Source: Gammaproteobacteria bacterium UBA2965 (GTDB lineage: Bacteria > Pseudomonadota > Gammaproteobacteria > Pseudomonadales > Azotimanducaceae). Taken from it: a DNA stretch of 5,025 bases. The notes beneath the pieces are model-generated. The model was not told where the DNA came from. It saw nothing but the letters and a program-made list of their open reading frames with translations, and made no database searches. The position numbers and the translations under genes are program-made. This document shows, piece after piece, positions 1 through 5,025 of the stretch; within the stretch, counting starts at the first letter, position 1, and the number at the start of each line of letters is the position of its first letter. The stretch spans positions 1 through 5,025 of the forward strand of contig DEBD01000022.1 of the NCBI GenBank assembly GCA_002348385.1. Direction: 5' to 3'.

Positions 1-1
1 G

Positions 2-940
2 TTCTTTCCAACCACGGCAGACGTTTCGCATGGGATGTTGAACGCAGCCGGGTATCCGAGCTTCGCTGCGGTTGCCGCGGTGGGCATCGTGATCTCGATT
101 GGGCTGTGCGTGTGGGGGACCAAGCGAGAAATTCCTCACCTGCCCACCTGGAACGTGGAACACGAACGCTTGAGCCCACAGCGCCTGTGGCGCGAGATCG
201 TTACTGCCCTGGGCAGTCATTCCTATCGCATGCTGATATTCGGGCTGCTCGGGGGACAGCTGATACTGGGCATCGAAGGCACGTTCATGATCTATATCTA
301 CGTACACTTCTGGGAGCTAAGCACAGAGGCCATGCGCTGGCTCAGCCCCATGATTCTGCTAGGCGTGCCTATCTCCGCGGCGATTACGCCTTACCTCACT
401 CAGCGAATGGAAAAGCGAACCATCCTGATATTGTTTAGCACCTGGATAGTTCTAAACACTAACATACTGATTTTACTACGGTTGTTTACTGACATCCTGC
501 CGCAGAACGGGGATCCGGCACTTTTTTACGTATTGTTGGCCTGCTCATTCGTTACCGGCCTTGTAGCACCCGCGATAATGATCACGTTCAACTCAATGTT
601 CGCGGACATAGCCGACGAGCTGGAGCTGCGCACCGGAGGACGTCAGGAAGGCATCATCTTTTCTGCGCGCTCGTTCGGTTTTAAGGCTGCCGCTGCCTTG
701 GCTACCATACTGGGCGGGATCGTGCTGGACCTCGTCGGCTTTCCCAAAGGCGCGGAAGCTGGAACGGTGTCTGCCGACATCCTGTTCCGCCTCGGCATCG
801 TAGCCGCACCAGCTACAATTATCATTGGATTGGCAAACCTACTATTTTTCGCAGCTTACCGACTGAACCGCGCCAAACTAGCTGAGATTAAAGCGGAACT
901 TAATAAGCGCCGGGCTGAAGCCGCGGCCGCTGCAAGCTGA
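2..940 (+). CDS. GPH-family MFS symporter, C-terminal part (5' truncated by window edge)
   Basis: This is an inner-membrane transporter of the glycoside-pentoside-hexuronide:cation symporter branch (MFS_2), which takes up sugars or related organic solutes with H+ or Na+. The reading frame is open from base 2. The first ATG, at 35, is internal: the preceding codons read FFPTTADVSHG, matching the loop found mid-protein in this family, so the true start lies upstream. About 312 residues are visible, against a usual 450-480. Counting from Met at 35, hydrophobic segments lie near 10-27, 66-90, 102-120, 128-151, 162-185, 212-232 and 254-276, fitting roughly the last seven of twelve helices. The conserved loop before the penultimate helix is present (SMFADIADELELRTGGRQEG at 187-206, then a Lys in SFGFKAAAA). 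The tail is charged, ending in an Ala-rich stretch. The family assignment is firm. The substrate cannot be read from the sequence. The gene converges on the minus-strand material to its right. Confidence 0.9.
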   Translation, partial: FFPTTADVSHGMLNAAGYPSFAAVAAVGIVISIGLCVWGTKREIPHLPTWNVEHERLSPQRLWREIVTALGSHSYRMLIFGLLGGQLILGIEGTFMIYIYVHFWELSTEAMRWLSPMILLGVPISAAITPYLTQRMEKRTILILFSTWIVLNTNILILLRLFTDILPQNGDPALFYVLLACSFVTGLVAPAIMITFNSMFADIADELELRTGGRQEGIIFSARSFGFKAAAALATILGGIVLDLVGFPKGAEAGTVSADILFRLGIVAAPATIIIGLANLLFFAAYRLNRAKLAEIKAELNKRRAEAAAAAS

Positions 941-1252
941 TTTCGGTCGCACAAACGAAGCTACCCCTCATACCAGGCATCCACCTGGAAAGAAGCCGAC
1001 GGAATACCGTCTAAAATCTTGGCCGACCGCAAATGAACCAATGCCGGCTCAGCAATGGTCTCTACCCGCAGTTCCACCTCTTCCGAGCCACACTTTCCGG
1101 TCACGGTCGACCATGGGTGCCCGCCAATAGGAAAGTCCTATTTATTCAGGAAACGTAGCTTCTCTGCTTAGAACTTTAGCGCGGCAGGCTGATAATCCAC
1201 GAAAATCCAGAGCACGCAGAATTGGCTCAACCTTACCGCAACCAAAGCCGTA
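941..1252. other. Intergenic stretch between convergent genes
   Basis: This 312-base gap separates the symporter stop from the monooxygenase stop. Apart from the minus-strand protein-like remnant at 961-1137, I see no intact gene. Bases 1138-1252 show multiple stops in all three minus-strand frames and no good start. A small hairpin candidate (CCAGG at 973-977, CCTGG at 984-988, six-base loop) sits inside the remnant and lacks a following T-run on either strand, so it is not called a terminator. No convincing rho-independent terminator for either converging gene is visible. Confidence 0.6.
961..1137 (-). pseudogene. Probable 3' remnant of a decayed gene, family not recognised
   Basis: On the minus strand, 58 sense codons run from just after a TAG (1138-1140) to a TAG at 961-963. 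The translation looks like real protein, with pieces such as FPIGGHPWSTVTGKCG, VELRVETIAEP and the terminal FQVDAWYEG. It has balanced composition and alternating hydrophobic residues suggestive of beta strands. There is no ATG; the only plausible alternative start is an internal GTG without a Shine-Dalgarno sequence. Upstream in the same frame are two close stops (1138-1140 and 1168-1170), and neither other frame gives a clear continuation. I therefore read it as the C-terminal end of a gene whose 5' part was lost or scrambled. It lies 20 bases past the symporter stop and about 115 bases downstream of the monooxygenase gene on the same strand, so it may once have followed that gene in an operon. 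A chance open frame is the alternative; the family is unknown to me. Confidence 0.45.
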
Positions 1253-2518
1253 TCAAGCCCTAGTGAGCGCCATATAATTTAGGGGTGGTTCATGGCCCAC
1301 AAACGTCTTACCCAGCTCTTCGTAGTGCCGATAGGAGATAAGCGCGTGATTGGCCCCTTGCTGAGCGTCCCGAAGCTGACGCTCCAGAGGACTATCCATG
1401 CGGCTGCCGGTGGTGCCTGCCGTGTTGTTGAGCACCCCCACAATCTCACGGCACGTCTGAGCCGCGTGGGCACAGGCCAGTAGTGCCGGCCAGAAGTACT
1501 CCCACTCCGGCGCCAGCCGCCCACCTTCAGAAGGCAGAGGACCAAGATGCTCTTCCAGCCGATCCTGAGTATCTAGCACGAAGGTTCTCGCAGCCAGCAG
1601 CTTGGCTTGGGCCTCGCCGATACGGTACTGAATCTGAGCCTGATCCCTGAGTTTCGACATCGTGCCCCAGGGTGTTTTTTCGGTTGCCAGATCGATGAAT
1701 GAATCAAGTGCTCCTCGACACACACCGAGCGCAACCGCGGCCTTGTTATATATAGCGTGAGTCGGGTTTCTATAGGTAGGGTTCGACCAAATCTCGCTTG
1801 GCCCTAGCGCCAGAAAAGGCAGCAGGTGCTCCGGCGGCACATAGCAATCGGTCATCCGCACATCTTGACTGCCCGACCCGCGCATCCCTGCCGTATGCCA
1901 GGTATCAATGATCTCAAACTCGCCACGTGGCACCATGAAGGACGCGTCAGCCGGCTCTTCCGTCGCCGGATCCTGAGTCATCGACCCCATTACAAAGTTC
2001 CATGTGGCGTTGTAGCAGTTGCTCGCGAATGCTCCCTGGTAGTTAAGGCGCCACCCATCTCCATCCTGCTCGGCAACGCGACCTGGGTTAGGGCCGTTGG
2101 GCGGCCCGAGCCCAGAGCACACGAGCGCATCCCAATCATCGAAGATCTTAACGGCCAGATCAGGCTCCATGCGACGGATAACCAAAGCGTTGATCTCCGA
2201 GGAGATGTGCGTGCACCAGCCGACGGATCCATCGATGGCGGACACCGCCTCAACCACCTCAATCTGCTCTCGGGCTCGAAGATCCTCGCCCCCCAACTCC
2301 CGAGGCAACACGAACCGGTACAAACCCTGGTCTGCCATTTCCTTAGAGGCCCAGGCAGGCAAATGCCGAAGTTCCTGCGCCTCGTCACCGGCTTTTGACA
2401 GGGTGTCTTTAATGTTCGCGATTCGCTCTAGGATAGGCGTCTTCTCAACCTTGTCCCGCCGCTCGATGATTTCAGGCTGCACCATTTGCGTACTGTGCTC
2501 TTCAACCGCCATCTCCAT
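1253..2518 (-). CDS. Acyl-CoA dehydrogenase-fold flavin monooxygenase-like protein (group D, HsaA/HpaB-like)
   Basis: This is a 421-residue cytoplasmic flavoprotein of the acyl-CoA dehydrogenase fold. The helical N-terminal domain (about 28-140) contains DGSVGWC at 96-102. The middle beta domain has DGWRLNYQGAFASNC at 154-168 and the diagnostic TAGMRGSGSQDV at 209-220. The C-terminal helical domain has LRDAQQGANH at 382-391. This pattern fits the oxygenase component of two-component flavin monooxygenases (HsaA, HpaB, C2-hydroxylase type), where a His in the last motif is conserved; here it would be His391. Such enzymes use reduced FMN or FAD from a separate reductase to hydroxylate aromatic or related substrates. 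No reductase gene is in the window. Length is slightly above the usual 380-400 because of a charged, probably disordered N-terminal 25 residues. The ATG at 2518 is preceded by AGGGGAA (2523-2529) at good spacing; Met3 would be too far. A true acyl-CoA dehydrogenase remains possible. The substrate is unknown. Confidence 0.82.
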   Translation of the reverse strand: MEMAVEEHSTQMVQPEIIERRDKVEKTPILERIANIKDTLSKAGDEAQELRHLPAWASKEMADQGLYRFVLPRELGGEDLRAREQIEVVEAVSAIDGSVGWCTHISSEINALVIRRMEPDLAVKIFDDWDALVCSGLGPPNGPNPGRVAEQDGDGWRLNYQGAFASNCYNATWNFVMGSMTQDPATEEPADASFMVPRGEFEIIDTWHTAGMRGSGSQDVRMTDCYVPPEHLLPFLALGPSEIWSNPTYRNPTHAIYNKAAVALGVCRGALDSFIDLATEKTPWGTMSKLRDQAQIQYRIGEAQAKLLAARTFVLDTQDRLEEHLGPLPSEGGRLAPEWEYFWPALLACAHAAQTCREIVGVLNNTAGTTGSRMDSPLERQLRDAQQGANHALISYRHYEELGKTFVGHEPPLNYMALTRA

Positions 2519-2522
2519 ACTA

Positions 2523-2529
2523 TTCCCCT
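2523..2529 (-). promoter_or_regulatory. Ribosome binding site of the monooxygenase gene
   Basis: On the minus strand AGGGGAA lies four bases before the ATG at 2516-2518. It favours this start over the second ATG two codons further in, which would be about ten bases from the site. Confidence 0.65.
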
Positions 2530-2551
2530 GCTGCGTTAAGCTGATCGCCCA

Positions 2552-2580
2552 TTTCTAACACATAAATACACAAGCTTCGA
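2552..2580 (-). promoter_or_regulatory. Weak candidate promoter for the monooxygenase gene
   Basis: This is the only AT-rich island in the divergent spacer. On the minus strand a TAGAAA (2552-2557, four of six matches to the -10 consensus) follows a poor -35-like TCGAAG (2575-2580) at 17 bases. The -35 match is weak, so the promoter may rely on an activator or sit elsewhere in the spacer. Confidence 0.2.
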
Positions 2581-2644
2581 GGCGCGCCTAAATCAGGACC
2601 AATACGACCCTTCCATCGTGGGGGATACACCACCAGGTCACGCG

Positions 2645-2674
2645 TTGACGCGCGCGCAGTGGTGGCCTCACAAT
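2645..2674 (+). promoter_or_regulatory. Candidate sigma70-type promoter for the CsgG-like gene
   Basis: TTGACG (2645-2650, five of six matches to -35) is followed after 18 bases by CACAAT (2669-2674, four of six matches to -10). Transcription would begin near 2682, leaving a leader of roughly 40 bases before the ATG at 2721. The -35 box lies inside the GTCA-N5-TGAC dyad, so a bound protein could block it. Confidence 0.35.
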
Positions 2675-2708
2675 GCGGGCAACGAGGATCGATCTCTGCA
2701 CGACAAAT

Positions 2709-2713
2709 GGGAG
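2709..2713 (+). promoter_or_regulatory. Ribosome binding site that sets the CsgG-like start
   Basis: GGGAG lies seven bases before the ATG at 2721. The longer reading from ATG 2673 has no comparable site and would put 16 polar residues ahead of an otherwise normal signal peptide, so 2721 is preferred. Confidence 0.6.
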
Positions 2714-2720
2714 CGTCAGC

Positions 2721-3644
2721 ATGAATACGACACGCCTGGCAAAATTTGTCAGCTTTATGGCAGCTCTCACTTTGTTATCGGGCGCGGGGTTGTTTAAAGG
2801 AAAAACCACCAAAGGTGAAGGCGGGACAGACGTAGAGAGCGGTCTGACCACCTGCGCCACACCGATTGGCACTGCTGCTCTGCTCGAACCAGACAACCCC
2901 GTTTATGCCCAACTAGGCCTGACCAGTCCGGTTCCACTAGTCAAGCTGATGATGGCAAGAAGTCGTTGTTTTCGAGTGGTGGACCGTGGGGCCACATCCA
3001 AAGCCCTCCAGGCCGAACGCGAGCTAGCGCAAGGCGGCGATCTCCAGAAAGGCAGCAACATGGGGGGCGGCCAGATGGTGGCGGCAGATTTCATTATCAA
3101 CCCTGAAATCGTGCACAAAGACGCAAATGCTGGAGGCAGCGGCGGCGGCCTGGGTGGATTACTACCGGGCAGGGCCGGCGCCATCGGAGGCATGTTCAAA
3201 CGCAAGCGACTCGAGGCTCAGGTGATGCTTACCGTCACGAACGTTAGAACCGGCGTTCAGGAAGCCATCGCCGAAGGCAGCGCATCCAAATCGGACATCA
3301 GTGTTGGCGGCCTTGGCTGGATCGGCGGCGTCGCCGGAGGCGCGGGCACCTACGAAAGCACGGACGTGGGTAAGATTACGGCAGTGGCCTTTCAAGACGC
3401 CCACAACAATTTGGTGGCACAGCTAGGCGGCATTCCGGAAGACGCGGCCACAGCAGACAACGCAGGGTACGTCACTTCAGCCGAGGTCAATTTCCGCGGC
3501 GGTCCATCTACCAAGGCGCCGTCACTGGGGATCTTATACGAGGGAACTAGCGTATTGCCGACAGGAATAACGAATGGCGGCTGGTGGGAAATCGAAGCCA
3601 TAGGCAAGACGGGCTGGGTCCACTCGGATTACATAAGCCGATAA
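2721..3644 (+). CDS. Exported CsgG/HfaB-family protein with C-terminal SH3b domain
   Basis: This is a 307-residue protein. Residues 1-22 form a Sec signal peptide (basic MNTTRLAK, hydrophobic core FVSFMAALTLL, likely cut after SGA at 20-22), so it should act in the periplasm or at the outer membrane. Residues about 44-240 match the CsgG/HfaB type: CFRVVDRG (83-90), ERELAQGG (99-106), GSNMGGGQMVAADF (111-124), Gly-rich loops at 138-157 and 196-209, and the late helix AFQDAHNNLVAQL. Relatives form or assist outer-membrane secretion or anchoring channels. Cys45 and Cys83 are the only cysteines and could pair. Residues about 248-307 form a bacterial SH3 domain (VNFRGGPSTKAPSLG, GGWWEIE, GKTGWVHSDYI), a module often used to bind peptidoglycan or peptides. 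Unlike CsgG there is no lipobox cysteine. No curli or holdfast partner genes are nearby. The domains are clear; the exact job is unknown. Confidence 0.85.
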   Translation: MNTTRLAKFVSFMAALTLLSGAGLFKGKTTKGEGGTDVESGLTTCATPIGTAALLEPDNPVYAQLGLTSPVPLVKLMMARSRCFRVVDRGATSKALQAERELAQGGDLQKGSNMGGGQMVAADFIINPEIVHKDANAGGSGGGLGGLLPGRAGAIGGMFKRKRLEAQVMLTVTNVRTGVQEAIAEGSASKSDISVGGLGWIGGVAGGAGTYESTDVGKITAVAFQDAHNNLVAQLGGIPEDAATADNAGYVTSAEVNFRGGPSTKAPSLGILYEGTSVLPTGITNGGWWEIEAIGKTGWVHSDYISR

Positions 3645-3720
3645 CCGCCGAGGCCGCGCCTGGGTCAGCACAACGCGCACCCGTGCCGCCGCCTTGGCCC
3701 GGCGCATGCACCCAACCGCA
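3645..3720. other. Convergent gap without a clear terminator
   Basis: These 76 bases separate the stop codons of the CsgG-SH3b gene and the right-hand exporter gene. The sequence is GC-rich with only short dyads, for example GGGT / ACCC and CGCC / GGCG, and no T-run on either strand. I do not call a rho-independent terminator; termination may be rho-dependent or the transcripts may overlap. Confidence 0.5.
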
Positions 3721-4983
3721 TCAGGCGCGAGCAATCTGCGGCCGGATGAACAGTATCAGCACTACCGTAATCAGCGTTGCTAAAGCTAGCAATGGAAACA
3801 GCACCTCCAAGGTCAACCATTGCCCAAGCACTGCTACCGGCATGGTCATCAGCTGAGCCGCCCCCATGTTGAGCTGAAAGATGCTCATGATGCGCCCACG
3901 CACTTCGTTGGGCACCAACTGTTGAATCAGAATAGTGCTGGATACGGTGGCAAGGGTCATTCCCGCTCCGATTCCTAGAAATCCGATCACCGCGTTGATG
4001 ACCGTATCATCCATCGCGTAGACCAAAAACGATGCCGCATAAAGCAAAGCGCCAGCCGCAATTAGCCGGCCTCGTCGCTTGATGTTGGAAAAGTAAGTGA
4101 GCGCCAGCGCCACAATCAGTGACCCGATACCCCAGGTCATCACCACCAACCCCATATCCTTGATTTGTACCCCGACCACGGTGGTTACCCAGGTCGGTCC
4201 GAGATTCGCGGTGGCGGGGAATCCGAGGCTCATCATAGAAACGATGAGCACGATCACCCACAGGACTACGGGATCGCGGCGTGCGTAGGCAAGCCCGGAC
4301 CTCACATCCGTTAAAGCCTCATGAAATCCATAGCGACCACGCGACCGCCCACTCTCCCCTAGGTGGGGCTCGTAGTTCATCCACAGCAGAAAAACAATTG
4401 TTACCAAGTGCCCCAGCGTGCTCAGCAGATAGGCGCCCCCAAATCCAAGCCAGTGAATTATCAACCCACCGGCAAACATCGCCATCGGCATGGAGAGCTG
4501 ACCTGCCACCTGGTTAAGCGATATGCCAGCCGGAGCAAGGTCGGGGCCAAGCACATCGGGCACAATCGCGAGGCGGGCGGGAACATCGATGCTCTGCAGG
4601 CCCGCAGCACAAAGCGTGAGCGCAAAGAAAACAACGAATCCGACAACACTGGTAATGTTGGCAAACATCAAAGCCGCGATGGCCAAAGTCATCACTACCA
4701 GCAATCCCTGAATGGACAGCAACAGCTTGCGTCGGTCAAACCGGTCGGCCAACGCCCCGCCGTACAGACCAAAGGTGAGCGCTCCAAGCCCACGACTGGC
4801 GCCAATAATAGCCACCAGGATCAACCAGACCCCGTCCGGCGCGCTCTCCTGCACCCACATAATCTGGGTAAGGAACTGCAAAGGCATGAGAATCTGGCCG
4901 ATGGCGAATCCGCTCAGCAGTAGGCGGAAATCTCGATTGGCCAGCGGCCCACCGCGGGGACGCTGAGGCGGCACTACGGCCAT
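3721..4983 (-). CDS. MFS efflux transporter, MFS_3/DHA3 (EntS-like) type
   Basis: This is a 420-residue inner-membrane protein with about twelve hydrophobic segments, the usual length for the family. After a Pro/Arg-rich cytoplasmic start comes LANRDFRLLLSGFAIGQ, typical of the first helix of this branch. The loop between helices 2 and 3 carries the MFS signature GGALADRFDRRK (75-86). A hydrophilic central loop (about 205-235, with GESGRSRGRYGFHEALTDV) divides the two halves. The C-terminal half has VPNEVRGRIMSIFQLNMGAA (357-376), the RGR-MS feature common in MFS_3 proteins. Characterised relatives export enterobactin, macrolides or other small molecules using the proton gradient; the substrate here cannot be told. 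The ATG at 4983 is the first start after an in-frame stop 18 bases upstream, so it is well bounded, though only a poor purine stretch (GAAGAAA) precedes it. It may be translationally coupled to an upstream gene. Confidence 0.88.
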   Translation of the reverse strand: MAVVPPQRPRGGPLANRDFRLLLSGFAIGQILMPLQFLTQIMWVQESAPDGVWLILVAIIGASRGLGALTFGLYGGALADRFDRRKLLLSIQGLLVVMTLAIAALMFANITSVVGFVVFFALTLCAAGLQSIDVPARLAIVPDVLGPDLAPAGISLNQVAGQLSMPMAMFAGGLIIHWLGFGGAYLLSTLGHLVTIVFLLWMNYEPHLGESGRSRGRYGFHEALTDVRSGLAYARRDPVVLWVIVLIVSMMSLGFPATANLGPTWVTTVVGVQIKDMGLVVMTWGIGSLIVALALTYFSNIKRRGRLIAAGALLYAASFLVYAMDDTVINAVIGFLGIGAGMTLATVSSTILIQQLVPNEVRGRIMSIFQLNMGAAQLMTMPVAVLGQWLTLEVLFPLLALATLITVVLILFIRPQIARA

Positions 4984-5025
4984 GTCGCAGGTTTCTTCAA
5001 ATCAGCAGCACCGGCACGGCCTTTT
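4974..5025 (-). other. Possible 3' end of an upstream minus-strand gene
   Basis: Two minus-strand frames are open from the window edge. One runs to a TAG at 4974-4976, reading KGRAGAADLKKPATWP and overlapping the exporter start by ten bases. The other reads KAVPVLLI and ends at a TGA 13 bases before the exporter ATG, with strongly GC-rich third positions. Either could be the end of a gene co-transcribed with the exporter, but too little is visible to choose or to name a product. Confidence 0.25.

Larger units (their letters stand above)
2519..2720. promoter_or_regulatory. Divergent promoter region with small inverted repeats
   Basis: This 202-base spacer lies between the starts of the minus-strand monooxygenase and the plus-strand CsgG-like gene, so it must hold both promoters unless one gene is read from further away. 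It contains a perfect ten-base palindrome AGGCGCGCCT (2580-2589), an inverted repeat CCACCA (2630-2635) / TGGTGG (2660-2665), and nested inside it GTCA-CGCGT-TGAC (2637-2649), which overlaps CGCGT-TG-ACGCG (2641-2652). Nested dyads in a promoter region are what a repressor or activator site looks like, but GC-rich sequence makes short dyads common. No regulator gene is in the window. Confidence 0.4.

Noticed and set aside
973..988. CCAGG / CCTGG hairpin as a terminator after the symporter gene
   Set aside because: The stem is only five base pairs, no T-run follows on either strand, and it lies within the protein-like minus-strand remnant.
1033..1161. A short plus-strand open frame starting at ATG 1033
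   Set aside because: It is antisense to the more protein-like minus-strand stretch, has no Shine-Dalgarno sequence, and its roughly 42 residues resemble nothing recognisable.
1826..2398. A 190-codon open frame on the plus strand inside the monooxygenase gene
   Set aside because: It is antisense to a well-supported gene, its translation has an unlikely His/Arg/Pro-rich composition with no domain-like pattern, and long antisense frames are expected in GC-rich coding DNA.
2572..2588. Adjacent HindIII (AAGCTT) and AscI (GGCGCGCC) sites suggesting a cloning junction
   Set aside because: Nothing around them looks like vector sequence, composition is continuous on both sides, and such sites can occur naturally.
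2673..2720. The longer start for the CsgG-like protein at ATG 2673
   Set aside because: It would add 16 residues ahead of a normal signal peptide, and it lacks the GGGAG site that precedes the ATG at 2721.
2588..2896. A 102-codon minus-strand open frame across the divergent spacer and the start of the CsgG-like gene
   Set aside because: It overlaps the signal peptide region of a better gene, has no clear ribosome binding site, and its translation shows no recognisable domain.
4363..4923. A 186-codon open frame on the plus strand opposite the MFS exporter
   Set aside because: The translation is Gln/Asn/Lys-rich low-complexity text that mirrors hydrophobic codons on the other strand. The minus-strand reading has clear MFS motifs and membrane segments.

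Overview
The window looks like ordinary chromosome from a Gram-negative proteobacterium. The evidence is a mid-to-high GC content (by eye, in the mid 50s percent), an exported CsgG/HfaB-type protein typical of bacteria with an outer membrane, and Shine-Dalgarno-type starts. A gamma- or alphaproteobacterium that takes up and oxidises complex carbon sources would fit the two transporters and the flavin monooxygenase-like enzyme. No marker gene fixes the taxon.

Layout, left to right. Positions 2-940 (+) hold the C-terminal two thirds of a sugar/cation-type symporter of the GPH branch of the major facilitator superfamily; its N-terminus lies outside the window. Positions 941-1252 hold no intact gene, but the minus strand keeps a 58-codon, protein-like stretch (961-1137) that looks like the 3' end of a decayed gene. 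Positions 1253-2518 (-) encode an acyl-CoA dehydrogenase-fold protein that best resembles the oxygenase component of two-component flavin monooxygenases (HsaA/HpaB-like, group D). Positions 2519-2720 form a divergent promoter region with several small inverted repeats. Positions 2721-3644 (+) encode an exported CsgG/HfaB-family protein with a C-terminal bacterial SH3 domain. After a 76-base convergent gap, 3721-4983 (-) encode a drug- or siderophore-exporter-like MFS protein (MFS_3/DHA3). The last bases (4974-5025) may carry the 3' end of another minus-strand gene.

The genes do not form one pathway. Four intact or partial genes alternate in strand (+, -, +, -), so each is probably its own transcription unit or the edge of one. 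The only shared control region is the divergent 2519-2720 spacer. The left transporter and the monooxygenase could both serve catabolism of an organic substrate, but they converge rather than sharing an operon, so this is only a guess.

No RNA genes, CRISPR arrays, insertion sequences or long repeats were seen. I found no convincing new biological system. The most useful leads are the gene remnant at 961-1137, the CsgG-SH3b protein that lacks a lipobox cysteine, and the palindromes in the divergent spacer.
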